Assembly (NCBI GenBank): GCA_025435555.1
Contig: JAIWWG010000106.1
Location: forward strand, 32,126 to 96,125
Reading direction: 5' to 3'
DNA: 64,000 bases
Origin: Chytriomyces cf. hyalinus JEL632
Taxonomy: Eukaryota > Chytridiomycota > Chytridiomycetes > Chytridiales > Chytriomycetaceae
The first letter of the stretch is position 1. Each line of letters starts with the position of its first letter. Both the position numbers and the translations under genes were made by a program. A model generated the notes under the pieces. That model was not told where the DNA came from. It worked only from the letters and a program-made list of their open reading frames with translations, and made no database searches. This document shows, piece after piece, positions 48,207 to 59,502 of this stretch.

Positions 48207-48674
48207 ATGGCTTCTTCTGCTTCAACCAAAGGCCATCCCAGACCGTCCGTGCGCAACTTGACGCATAAATACCAGCGCACGATGGGCATTGTGTTCACCG
48301 GCATGGGACTGGCAACGGTCCTATTCCCCGAGACAGCGCTGCGCCTCTTTCTCGCTGACGACGCGTACACGTCCATCCTAGCAAAGGGCGGCAAAACCGT
48401 GATCCCAGCGACGCGCATCATTTTCCAGTGCTTTGGATCACAAGCGGTGCTATGCGGAGCGCTGATTCTGTCGAGCGAGTTTACTGCAACCACGTTCAAA
48501 ACGTTTGGTCTGGCCATGATTCCATACTTTCTGTTTGACTACTGGGCGTGGAAGCACAACTTTGTTTCTACTCTTGGCGCTGTCGGTGACGGCCTTGGGA
48601 ACATTGTGTTTGCGGGAGGATCGTACCTTGGGTACAAGGCCCTTACTAAAGACGGCGCGGGCGCGTCTGCCTAA
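48207..48674 (+). CDS. Small multi-pass membrane protein, unknown function
   Basis: A single open frame of 155 residues with good start context (accATGgct). Four hydrophobic segments can be seen: around TMGIVFTGMGLATVLF, IIFQCFGSQAVLCGALIL, LAMIPYFLFDYWAW and GDGLGNIVFAGGSYLGY. The N-terminus is basic and the C-terminus short. I do not recognise a named family. Conserved short membrane proteins of this shape are common in fungi. It has no intron, unlike most neighbours. Confidence 0.65.
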   Translation: MASSASTKGHPRPSVRNLTHKYQRTMGIVFTGMGLATVLFPETALRLFLADDAYTSILAKGGKTVIPATRIIFQCFGSQAVLCGALILSSEFTATTFKTFGLAMIPYFLFDYWAWKHNFVSTLGAVGDGLGNIVFAGGSYLGYKALTKDGAGASA

Positions 48675-49166
48675 AACGGTGAAGAATTCTGAACCTGAGT
48701 CGACTTGATCAAGTCTTTTTTCGCGTTTTATGCTTTTTTTTATCACCCCGTAGCCGTTCTAAAGTGTTCATGTCAGCAAGCTCCTGAGGCAAATAAAAAG
48801 GTCAGGAATTCATGCCAGCAAACTCTATTCATGAGGCTGAAACAGGTTGAGCCAACACGCGGTGGTGAATGCGGCGTTGTCATGTGTCTCCGTTTCCGAG
48901 AGTTGCCGTTGTCAGCCAAAGAAATACATACTTCGGAGAGACTAAACTTGAACCAAAGCATATTTGTGGCGCATCAAGAAGCGCGAACACTCGGAAGGCG
49001 CAAAGAAAGCTCTCTCTGCCGATGGAGAAGCTCTTTCTTAAGAATCATTTTCGTGGAATTTGGTGCATGAAATACTACGCTATTCCCGCAAAAGAAGTTG
49101 CCAGTTCCGCTTTGTTTGGGTTCAAATGGCTGCGGAGAATTTCTCAACGCAAAAAACAAGGGTCGA
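48675..49166. other. Intergenic region upstream of the glycosyltransferase array
   Basis: About 490 bases. No domain is seen in either strand. Frames that run from here into the first glycosyltransferase copy lack recognisable content upstream of its membrane anchor. Confidence 0.35.
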
Positions 49167-51253
49167 ATGCGACGCCCAACAAACAAGTTTCGAACGCCGC
49201 TCATTGTCCTAAACAGCCACGCGTTCACACTCTGCGTGCTTGCCGTGTGTTTCTGGATGATGCTCGGGTCGCTGAGTCCGCTCGCGTTTCATGCTGAGAC
49301 GGACCTCTTTCGGAATCTTTCGGAACTGCATCCAGAGTGTGGGTTTCGATTCAATGCTTCGAGGCCGGCGGACGGCTGGAAAGCTCGCTGGCTTAAGCAG
49401 ATGGACCGCATTCCCTCTGACCTTGTCTTTTCGTGAGTGTCACAATCAAACAGAAATTGAGCGCGTTTCTGAACACTGCACACCAGTCGAGAAACAGAAG
49501 TGGAGGAAGCAAACAAGCTCGCAATCGATCGACTCCGAAACTGTCTCGAATCTGATCGCGATGATTGCCCAAAGAACACGTACAAAGTCATTCTCGGAAG
49601 TTGGGCATGCTTGAAAATGGCCATCTCAACAACAAGTCAGTCTGGCGAAATGGTGTGGATGCGCAGTATCGTGAGTAAAGTGTTCCAGATTTCTCTTGAG
49701 AGAATGCGATGGTAATTTGTTCTCTCAGGTACGCGCATTAAACGAACTCAACTACACCCTGCTGGTCGTCGATGAGTACGAACAATTGCGGGATGTTTAT
49801 GTCCTCATGCCAGACGTCATGTGCGAGTTCTATTTTCATTCGAAAAAACGAAAATAGCTTTCTAAGACTTTCATGCAACCAGATTGAGCATTTGGGCGGA
49901 GGATATTAGCATTTTTTCGTGTGTTTTGGACCCCCGCTGCGTCGAAAATTACCAACACCTTGATTCAACCCGGCCAGACCTCGCGATTGTACCAACGAAC
50001 GAACAAGGCATCATACCATTGTGGAAGCTATTTGCCATTACTTATGTGAGGGACTTTTGCTGTACCTTTCTGCATCTTTTAACACATCTTTTCAAGTGGG
50101 GTGCGCGACCTGGAGAAATATTCTGGACCCACGATTCCGGGCAGTCATACTCATTCAACCCCCTCGGAAATCAGTGGACAATTGTGTAAAATGTTTTTGC
50201 GTTTCCATTTCAAACAGCAAATGTGCTATTCTAAAAAAATGCGCTGGAATTACGCAGCCCGTTCCCATATCCTGAACATTCATATATACCCTTTTCATAT
50301 GAAAATGAGTGCAACGAGACTGTGGATGCCTCTGAGAGGGATGAACAAGTTGTCATTCTCGCCAAACACACAAGTGAGATTCTCATGCTTTTCGACGCGA
50401 TTGTGTATTCTGATCCAAGCGCAGAGTACCTTTTCACTGACAGGTCTCCAACAAAGGAAATGTGGGACCGGCTGGTGAATGGAACAGAGCTTGGAGTAAA
50501 GTTTATCACGTCCGCAAGCCAGCTTGATGAAAATGATAGACCACTTCTGCCGGGTATAAATAGCACTGGAATTTTACTTCCGTCAGAGTACAAGCATATG
50601 GTTGGGAAGTCAAAAGCAATGCTGGCTGTGGGAAATCCGGCTCTCTCACCGTCTCCTTATGTCGCACTGTGAGACGGCGTTGAGGGGAATTTGGAATCTT
50701 ACGTTTTGTTGAAACCACTCAAAGTTGTGCAGGTGTCCCTGTGCTGATTCCGTACTACCACGATACCCCTACACCAGATGGATGGAACCTTTTCAGAGAG
50801 TAAGTGGTGTTTTACAGTTTCGATGCATTCCGGAATACTCACGTGCAGAGAACTGCAGTTTCTGGAGTCAGCATGGACCAGTTGCTTCACTTGGCGAACC
50901 ATACGCGTACAGCTATCATTATCGAGATTCAGATATGCTTGTGGAAAAGCTGCGAAAAGCCATTTCGACGCCGATTGAAAAGTTGTACGTGCTTTTGGCA
51001 AGTTCCAGATGCGCCGCCGTTTTTCTTAATAGGCGTATTATAAAACAGCATCCCTGAATCAATGTTATGGCAGTCCGTACTGGACACCGTTGAGACATTT
51101 ATGAGCAGGAATTGGAGGCTGGAGGCGCTCAAGATTATCAAAGCAAACCGATCCAAAATCCCTCTCCTGCCCAAAAACATTGCAGAGAAAATGCGGGAAG
51201 AAGGCAGACTTTTACGCATCAAATCTGCTCAAAACTTGACTATGCTTGCTTAA
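49167..51253 (+). pseudogene. GT18-like glycosyltransferase, broken copy A
   Basis: Co-linear with the intact copy at 55619-57689. The first two exons (49167-49432, 49487-49670) encode a type II anchor (TLCVLAVCFWMMLGSLSPLAF) and the conserved KARWLKQMDRIPSDLVFS. In exon 3 an in-frame TAG occurs at 49855-49857, and the segment is one base shorter than in copy B, so the frame changes before LSIWAEDISIFSCVLDPRC. Downstream parts are otherwise well kept: GARPGEIFWT, SAEYLFTDRSPTKEMWDR, GNPALSPSPYVAL and SQHGPVASLGEPYAY. From about 50,311 to 51,250 the DNA is almost identical to copy B, with introns included. This is most likely a recent pseudogene, unless an unusual splice bypasses the lesion. 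Confidence 0.65.
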
Positions 51254-51619
51254 AATGAAATTTAAAGATTTTAAAAATAAATACTCTTTACCCGCTTTTG
51301 AAAGCAGCCACTTCTTAGAAGCCTGACAGTGAAATCATTTCTCGTTCATATCAATGGGTCGCATCATTTTACCATTGAGTGCGCTATGTTGAACGGAATT
51401 TGTAACTTGCGAATCCTCTGAACAACAAAAACACACAAAAACAAACAGTAAAACCAAAAAAAAAAAAAAAAAAAAAAAGCGCGTCATCAGTATCAATGGT
51501 TTTATCCAGTATCTTCCCATAGCTCAATGACTCTATACGAGTTTGGATGGAGGATGCTGCAACATTTTGCAAGGACATTTTCTCAGACGGTGGTTTAAAA
51601 TTTTTTCAAACACAGGCCA
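51254..51619. other. Spacer with A-run
   Basis: About 365 bases with no gene. An A run of about 21-22 bases lies at 51457-51478. The end of the spacer grades into a degraded glycosyltransferase copy. Confidence 0.4.
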
Positions 51620-52272
51620 AAGTTTATTTTTGGCGAGACCACGTAAACAAGTTTCGAATGCCGCCCTTTTTGACCTGAACCAACCAACGCCCTCAGATCC
51701 CGCGTACTTACCCGCCGTGTTCCGATTCTCGATGATGCTCAAGGGTACTCTTCCTTTTCATCGGAATCATTCCGAGAAACACCACTTTCGATTCCATGCC
51801 GCCATGCTACATGAAGAGTAACGAATTGAATGCTCGCTGGCTGGAGCAGATGGAGCGTATTCCCTCCGACCTTGTTTTTGTTTCACGTCAACGGCAGAAG
51901 TATAAGCTAAAGAAACAAATGCGTCATCCCGACTCAGAAACTACGTCGAATTTAGCAGCCAAGATAGCCTCAAAAGGAATCGTTCTCGGAAGGTGGGGCG
52001 TGCATAGTAAAGGCCATTTCGACAGTCGAGGGAGATAAGTACCGTGTTACGGCCTCTTGAAAGAATTTGGTGCTAATTACTGCTTCTTCTCAGGTAGACG
52101 TGTTGAGAGCGACATATCGACAACAGTCTGCTGGCACTGCGGGATGTTGACGCTGTCAAGCCAGAAGATCATGTGTCAGTTTTATTCATTCCTGCAACTA
52201 GAACGGCTTGCTGATACTTTCATGCACCAGATTAGGCATTTGCTCGGAGCACATTCGCAGTCATTTGATTGA
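51620..52272 (+). pseudogene. Degraded third GT18-like copy (5' part only)
   Basis: Two blocks align with the first three exons of the other copies. The first runs from acaagtttcgaatgccgcc (also upstream in copy A) to a frame encoding LNARWLEQMERIPSDLVF at about 51,825-51,880, followed by a decayed exon 2 (SETTSNLAAKIASKGIVLGRW). The second, at about 52,100-52,260, matches the region of DVYVLMPDVMC and THFHATRLSIWAEDI in copies A and B, with frameshifts. The 3' half is absent. Confidence 0.6.
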
Positions 52273-52833
52273 TTTTCTTCAACGCGTGGCTTATTTCAAT
52301 GCGGCACACACACACACACACATACGTCCTAGGCGGAGATGAGAAACAACGTGTATGTTTCAACAGATTTCGAAACACGGGACAAGCTTAAAACTTGGTC
52401 TTTTCAGAATGCATGCATGTCTTGACCTTGGTTAATCAAAATGCTGAAAAATGAAGAGCCAGAGAAACGGAACTGTCCATTACCCGCACTCAAACTCAAC
52501 ACGAGGGGCTGCCTGTTTCATGATTGGAATAGTAACGGCAAATAACATTATCGAAGGGTTACGGAGCGGCAACGAGAGACTTCGCAGGTAATCCCCATAT
52601 AAGTTCTGAACACCAGTATTGCTGGAAAGATCCATACATCGCGGCTCATACAGAGACTCGAATCGGTGGGTAGAACTGCTGAAGATGGACGTATGTATTT
52701 GGAATTTGAGGCAAGGAGGCAAATATAGTGTGCGGGGACGGGCAGTTCGTTGCGAGACAATCCCTGAAAAAATGCCTCAAATTTTTTGGCGGGTATTCAA
52801 AATCCAAAATAAACTCGCGAACAACCGGCAACC
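52273..52833. other. Upstream region of NXPE-like copy A
   Basis: About 560 bases. A (CA)n run lies near 52303-52322. A block around 52,475-52,720 shares short matches with the region upstream of the second NXPE-like copy (ccgcactcaaac is present in both), so the upstream region was duplicated with the gene. A minus-strand frame ending in VEFECG pairs with one ending in FVFECGK at 58,124, which may be the tail of an unrecognised gene or chance. Confidence 0.4.
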
Positions 52834-55044
52834 ATGGATCATAACGCAGCTTCGATCGCAGCCAGCACCATGCAAGATGACGAAATAGAAGCCGCTGCAC
52901 TCGTCGCTTCGGCGCCAAACCGACGTTCCCAAAAGCACTGTTCGCGTTGTACCGGCGTATACCAGGACGTGAACCATGACTCACACAACAGGCCGGCCAT
53001 CTACTTCCCTTCTCGCATAGCTGTATTTGCCCTACTGGCGATTGGATACATCATTCTTGTGCTCGTCGGCGCTGGATTTGCCACTGAACCGTCCGAGAAA
53101 CTGCACAGCCAATCTTCTTCTCGAACCATCTACAGCTTTCCTTCCAGCACCCTGGAAAAAATACCACCGCTTAATACGACTCTCGCATGTCCAAAATGGG
53201 AGACATTCAACGTTAAAGCGCAAGGCGACAAGGACTTTTCACGAAACTGCCGCATTGTTGCGGCCAAAGTGGGTGGCTTTGAAATCAAGTTATGCGAGTC
53301 CATGCATGAATGTGGGCAGGGGTACTTTTTGCTCAAGAGGCTCGATAAGGCCCACTGTGACAAGGCCATGGCGCGTAGCATTTCGTGGGACTACGAGTTT
53401 GACGCGTGGATGAAGAAGGAAGTTGGACCTGTGAGATTTGGCTGTTTTGAGTTTTTTCCCATGTGACTCTTAGTTTTTCGTGCTTACCCTGTGCTTTGGA
53501 TGGCGGGCCCAGGATGCATTTGTCATTACTTTTTCTGGTCCGCAACGTGCCGCGCCGTCCGACTGGCGCCACTTGGGAAACTGTGTATATAAGCACCCAT
53601 ACCGTCTCACAAACACCGGCAACTACACCGTGTCCATTGTCCACGCGAACAGCAATTTTGAGGCCATTCAAGAGAAGGACCGCACGTGGCTTCGTTCTGT
53701 CAACAATGAAATTCTCGCACATTGGAATCTGGATGTCTGCTCGACCCATTGCAAACCTTTCACAAGTGACATGATTGAGCAAATGGCATTGCCCGTATGT
53801 GACCGTTGGTATCCAACGCAAGGGGTGTATCTGCAGTCTGTGGAGGGGCACATGCTGGAACGCGAACAATACAAGGTCGAAAACTACCGAATTCCATACT
53901 TCTGGTACAGCTAGTCAATCTCTTTTGTCTTTGTGTCTTTTATTTAAAGCTATCAAATCTCCATGTTCAAACACAGGCATCCGTTAGCATGCAAATATGA
54001 TCAATTATTTGAAGTCGGTTCCAACATGCCAAAAATCACTCTATCAAATTTCTGGGGGACTCTCAAATCCGCGTGTCTTGGGACGTTACGGACCGCCGAC
54101 TTGCAGGCACGCGTGATCCTCTCCTCAACAATATTCACGAAGGGAACCGCACAAACTATTATTTTCAAGATGGTGCGCCTAACCGGTATTGGCAGGAAGA
54201 CAAGGAGAAACCCGCAGCCCAGGAACCATCAAAACAGCGAACGATGCTTGATTTTGCAGGAAGAGACGGTCATTTGAACTGGTTCACCGCTGAGTATGCG
54301 GGAAATCCTGAATTCTGGCGCCTCGGCGATGCAACTGTACAGTTCCCAGAGACAAATAACGTTGACCGCAGATTGAGAGAATTCAATTCTGTTTTGTTTA
54401 ATGTTGGAATGTGGCCAATGTCTGGCGTGAGACGCGTCTTTTTTATTTATTTATGTCAAGCGATTCCGGCTTTGCTGATGGTTTCACATAAAAACAGATT
54501 CGCGACGGAGGACACTTCACTGCAGGTCGATTTAAAGCCATGCTCACATGGGCCGTAGAAAACATGATGGAGACCAACCATCGACGTGGTTCCATGAACG
54601 CGGAGCCTCTTACTTTTGTTTGGCACGGTGAGTGAAATCATGATGCATCACGGTTACTGATTTGCGGTGTCTCTCTCTCCGCCTTCAGGAATTTCTTCTT
54701 ACCCCGTTGCTAAACCACAAGAATTCACTCAAGATACAAAATTGCGCAAGGACTGGCGCAGCGCATACAGATTGAAAATCTGGAGCGATTTGGCAGACCA
54801 AGTTCTTACATCGACTCCGCAGCTTGAAACAAGCATTCGCCGTATAAACACCTTTGAACTGACTCATCCTTTCATCCACGACACGCCAGACGGTGGACAT
54901 TTTTTCAGAACGCCAGGTGAGCCTTTTTTTTTTTTTTTTTTTTTGGTCATTTTCGAAAGCTGACAACACGCATTGGGAATAGCTGTCGAAGCTGAGACGG
55001 ATGAAATTTTGCACAAAATCAATATTTGTGAAAAACCCAACTGA
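52834..55044 (+). CDS. NXPE/PC-esterase-like type II membrane protein, copy A (one frameshift)
   Basis: Six exons fit at 52834-53430, 53513-53904, 53977-54426, 54498-54627, 54689-54916 and 54983-55044, about 619 residues. A cytosolic N-terminus leads to a membrane helix (IAVFALLAIGYIILVLVGAGF), then a Cys-containing beta domain (GNCVYKHPYRLTNTGNYTV), then an SGNH-type esterase domain. That domain shows the block FLGDSQIRVSWDV, the helper block GIRDGGHFTAGRF and a C-terminal DTPDGGHFF with D and H spaced as in PC-esterases. In exon 3 the frame changes at an A run near 54031-54036; one extra base restores both the GDSQIR block and all downstream phases. So this is either a recent lesion or a base-calling error. 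A role in acylating or deacylating glycans in the secretory pathway is inferred. Confidence 0.65.
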
Positions 55045-55618
55045 ACTCTTTTTTTAGCTGATTGTCCAAATTATTGAGGTGTAAATGTTATAAACGCTTT
55101 GACTTGATTGATTTTGTGAACCAGAGACGCGTTAGTTGGTTGATCCCTGCTTTTTTTTTTGGTAGTTTATCCAACCAAACGCGATGTATGCATTACTGTA
55201 ATCATGAAGGTCTTCCTCTACGATAGCCGCGACAGTCCAGGAAACACGAGTGGAAGCGGAGTGTCTTTTTTGGTGACGGCAGGTGTTCTTCTTGTCAAAG
55301 ACGCGGCACTGGCCAATATCTGGGCAATGGAAGTAAAATGGACCTTGTTTCAACAGACGAAACATGATGCTCACTTTATTCTCGGTGCAAACAACCAGCT
55401 CAAGAAAACAAAGAAAAAAAAAAGCGCGCAACCATTACTTTTCCATCCAGTAGCTCGCTATGACCACAGTTTCCGATGATTTTATTGACAGTTATGGTGT
55501 GTGGTGCTGCACTCCGGTGTTCAACTTTTTTTGGGGAAGCATTTTTTTATACAGTGGCTTCGATCCAAACAAAATACAGTTTTTTTTTACGGCCCAACCC
55601 TCATACAACAGTTTCAAA
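55045..55618. other. Intergenic region between NXPE copy A and GT18 copy B
   Basis: About 570 bases with T runs (near 55150-55160, 55588-55596) and an A run (55411-55422). Frames on either strand lack recognisable domains; the 99-residue minus-strand frame is low-complexity at its ends. Confidence 0.35.
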
Positions 55619-57689
55619 ATGCACCCCCCAATCGCAAACAACCACGCACTCAGACACTGCGTGCTCGCCGTGTGCTTCTGGATTATTCTCGCGTCTTTCC
55701 TGAGTCCTCTCGCGTTTCACAGTGACATAGACTTTATTCAGAGTCTTTCGGAACTGAATCCGGAGTTTGGCTTTCGACACAATGCTTCGATGCCTGCGGA
55801 CGACTGGAAAGCTCGTTGGCTGAAGCAGATGGACCGCATTCCTTCCGACCTTGTCTTTTCGTGAGTGTGCTTGCCAAAAACAGAATCGGGCGGATTTCTG
55901 AACACCCTCGCATACCCCAGTCGAGAAACGGAAGTTGAGGAAGGAAACAAAGCCGCCATCGCCCGACTCCGAAACTGTCTCGAATCCGATCGCGACGATT
56001 GCGCAAAGAACACGTACAAAGTCATTCTCGGAAGTTGGGCATGCTTGAAAATGGCCATCTCAACAACAAGTCAGTCTGGCGAAATGGTGTGGATGCGCAG
56101 CATTGTAAGTACTATATTTTTTTACAGACTTATCTTGAGGGTATGCTGCTAATGTTCGCTTGTTCAGATTCGCGCGTTCAATGAGCTCAACTACACGCTA
56201 TTGGTTGTTGACGACTACACGCTCCTTCGAAATGTTTACAACTTTATGCCAGACGTCATGTGCGCGTTTCCATTTATTCCGCAAAACTGGGCGAGCTTGC
56301 TTACACACTTTCATGCAACCAGACTGAGCATTTGGGCGGAAGATATTCTTGTTGTTTCCTGTGTTTTGGATCCCCGCTGCGTCGAAAATTATCAACGCCT
56401 TGATTCGACATGGCCAGACTTGGCGACTATACCAGCGAATGAACAGGGGATCATACCTGTATGGAAGCTGTTTACGATTTCTTATGTAAGGGACATTTGT
56501 TTGGATGGTTTTGTTTGACACGTTTTTTCCAAGTGGGGTGCACGACCTGGAGAATCATTCTGGACGGATCAATCCGACCAGATTTACTCATATAATCCTC
56601 TTGGAAATGAATGGACCATCGTGTAATTTTTGTTTTGTTTTAAACATTCAACTGGTGCTCCGATTTCTCGTTCCAACGCGCTAAATCACACAGACCATTC
56701 CCGTATCCCGAACATTCGTGCATTCCGTTTTCATATGAACAAGAGTGCAATGAGACTGTGAATGCCTCTGAGAGGGATGAACAAGTTGTCATTCTCGCCA
56801 AACACACAAGTGAGATTCTCATGCTTTTCGACGCGATTGTGTATTCTGATCCAAGCGCAGAGTACCTTTTCACTGACAGGTCTCCAACAAAGGAAATGTG
56901 GGACCGGCTGGTGAATGGAACAGAGCTTGGAGTAAAGTTTATCACGTCCGCAAGCCAGCTTGATGAAAATGATAGACCACTTCTGCCGGGTATAAATAGC
57001 ACTGGAATTTTACTTCCGTCAGAGTACAAGCATATGGTTGGGAAGTCAAAAGCAATGCTGGCTGTGGGAAATCCGGCTCTCTCACCGTCTCCTTATGTCG
57101 CACTGTGAGACGGCGTTGAGGGGAATTTGGAATCTTACGTTTTGTTGAAACCACTCAAAGTTGTGCAGGTGTCCCTGTGCTGATTCCGTACTACCACGAT
57201 ACCCCTACACCAGATGGATGGAACCTTTTCAGAGAGTAAGTGGTGTTTTACAGTTTCGATGCATTCCGGAATACTCATGTACAGAGAACTGCAGTTTCTG
57301 GAGTCAGCATGGACCAGTTGCTTCACTTGGCGAACCATACGCGTACAGCTATCATTATCGAGATTCAGATATGCTTGTGGAAAAGCTGCGAAAAGCCATT
57401 TCGACGCCGATTGAAAAGTTGTACGTGCTTTTGGCAAGTTCCAGATGCGCCGCCGTTTTTCTTAATAGGCGTATTATAAAACAGCATCCCTGAATCAATG
57501 TTATGGCAGTCCGTACTGGACACCGTTGAGACATTTATGAACAGGAATTGGAGGCTGGAGGCGCTCAAGATTATCAAAGCAAACCGATCCAAAATCCCTC
57601 TCCTCCCCAAAAACATTGCAGAGAAAATGCGGAAAGAAGGCAGACTTTCACGCATCAAATCCTCTCAAAACTTGACCATTCTTTCTTGA
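55619..57689 (+). CDS. GT18-like glycosyltransferase (GlcNAc-transferase V-like), intact copy B
   Basis: Eight exons fit at 55619-55860, 55921-56104, 56168-56485, 56534-56622, 56694-57104, 57161-57235, 57295-57420 and 57485-57689, giving about 549 residues with all phases consistent. A type II anchor (HCVLAVCFWIILASFLSPLAF) places the enzyme in Golgi-type membranes. The C-terminal half has the nucleotide-sugar-binding layout of family GT18: VGNPALSPSPYVALCAGVP, VLIPYYHDTPTPDGW and FWSQHGPVASLGEPYAY. GT18 enzymes add beta-1,6-GlcNAc branches to N-glycans; acceptor and donor here are not shown. The intron 5 acceptor and intron 6 acceptor were chosen because they alone keep the ALCAGVPV and FWSQHG frames. 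The 3' half is almost identical to broken copy A. Confidence 0.65.
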
Positions 57690-58481
57690 ATTTAAATAGA
57701 ATCAAAATAAACTGTTTTCTACCGCAAGGTCTGCCAATGCCCTGCTTGTTCCCTGCAGTCAAATTGGCCGTATCGTTTAGTTTGCCAATGCCATCCGTGC
57801 TTGTGGCGCACTTCCGCTTGAAATAAAGGACTGACAACTCTGCATCATGGCCAAACAAACAAACGAACCAATGCAAAATCGGCATATCATTTTCCGCGTA
57901 CTATTCTGATGTAGCTCTTTTGCCGTTCTTCATGTGCCCCACACTTTTTGCCATATGAGTCTCGCTCACATTTTTTCAGACAGCGCCGACATTTTTCCAC
58001 ATTAATTTAAAATGGCCGAACAAGTTTCGAGCGCCGCTCTTTGCCGCGAACAGCCGCGTTTCATCGCACAGAAATGTGAAAAGAATTGAAAGAGCACGAA
58101 GCCACACAGACGGAATCCGTAATTTATTTTCCGCACTCAAACACAAAACTCAAAACGCGATCAAATGATTTCTTTGCTTTGAATGGCAAGGAAAACCTGC
58201 ACATTACATTACCGAATTTGTGGAGGATAAGTGAGACTGCGCAGGCAATTCCAACACCCACTGCAACGCGCGCTTGAGGCTGTGCAAATGGCAAAGATTC
58301 AAACATCGAGCATCATACTGAGTATGGGAGGCGTCGGAATAATCGTAGGCAACGGAGCTGAGCCTGTTGACGGTTGTCGCGCATGCGTGGCAATGAGGCG
58401 GCAATGCAGAAAACAGACATTTCCTAAAAATTTTGTTCGGCCAAACAAAATCAATAACAACCACAAAAACAAAGGGTCACC
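57690..58481. other. Intergenic region with a GT18 5' relic
   Basis: About 790 bases. At about 58,010-58,082 the stretch gaacaagtttcgagcgccgc and its flank match the 5' ends of copy A (49,180) and of the degraded third copy (51,645), so this is the stub of a fourth glycosyltransferase copy. Further on (58,115-58,480) the sequence resembles the upstream region of NXPE copy A. No intact gene is seen. Confidence 0.45.
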
Positions 58482-59228
58482 ATGGATCATTACACAGAAT
58501 CGATCGCGTCCAGCCATATGCAAGATGACGAAATGGAAGCAGCTGTGCACTACACTTCCGTGTCAGACCGGCGTGGCAAACACTGTTCGCATTGTGACAG
58601 CATCGACCCACACAACAAGCCGGCTATCCACATCCCTCATCGTATGGCTCTGTTTACTGGTGTAGTCCTTTTCTACATTATTCTCACTCTTGTTGCTGCT
58701 GGATCCGTCTCTGAACCGTCGGAGAACCCACACAGCCAAACTTCTTCTCAAGACGTCCGCAACCAGCTTCCTTTCAGCCCTCCGGAAGAAGCACCACCGC
58801 GTAACACGCTCCTCGCTTGTCCAAAGTGGGAGACATTCAACGTTAAAGCGCAAGGAGACAAGGACTTTTCACGAAACTGCCGCGTTGTTGCGGCCAAAGT
58901 GGGAGGCTTTGAAGTCAAGTTGTGCGAGTCCATGCGAGAATGTGGGCAGGGGTACTTTTTGCTCAAGAGGCTCGATAAGGCCCACTGTGACAAGGCCATG
59001 GCGCGTAGCATTTCGTGGGACTACGAGTTTGACGCGTGGATGAAGAAGGAAGTTGGACCTGTGAGATTTGGCTGTTTTGAGTTTTTTCCCATGTGACTCT
59101 TAGTTTTTCGTGCTTACCCTGTGCTTTGGATGGCGGGCCCAGGATGCATTTGTCATTACTTTTTCTGGTCCGCAACGTGCCGCGCCGTCCGACTGGCGCC
59201 ACTTGGGAAACTGTGTATATAAGCACCC
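58482..59228 (+). pseudogene. NXPE/PC-esterase-like copy B, truncated
   Basis: Exon 1 (58482-59060) encodes a cytosolic N-terminus, a membrane helix (MALFTGVVLFYIILTLVAAG) and the conserved ACPKWETFNVKAQGDKDFSR domain. Exon 2 starts at 59143 exactly as in copy A, but homology stops at 59,228, after GNCVYKHP. The esterase domain is lost. From about 58,790 to 59,228 the DNA is nearly identical to copy A (53,160-53,598), intron included, so the break is young. The sequence after it is unrelated to copy A. Confidence 0.8.
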
Positions 59229-59502
59229 GTTTGTTGGTTGATTGCTGTTCTTCTCGCACACCGTACTGCGCGTTCATCAAACCAAAAAAACCAATTCCAC
59301 AGACCTTCCGCATTAGAGTCCCTGCGACAACCATGGTTCTCTAGCGCCACACGTGCAGTTTGCGATAAAGCCTCTCCGGAATTATCTGATGCAATCCCAA
59401 TGGCGCTTCCCAACCATTCAGATTGGTACCCATTGAGGGTGCTGCTGACTTTTAATTTGCAGCAGCTGTCCGTTTTTCTCAATATTGATTTGACACGATA
59501 AC

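Noticed and set aside
52303-52322. CA microsatellite as a regulatory or mobile feature
   Set aside because: A short simple repeat with no further structure; noted only as a landmark.
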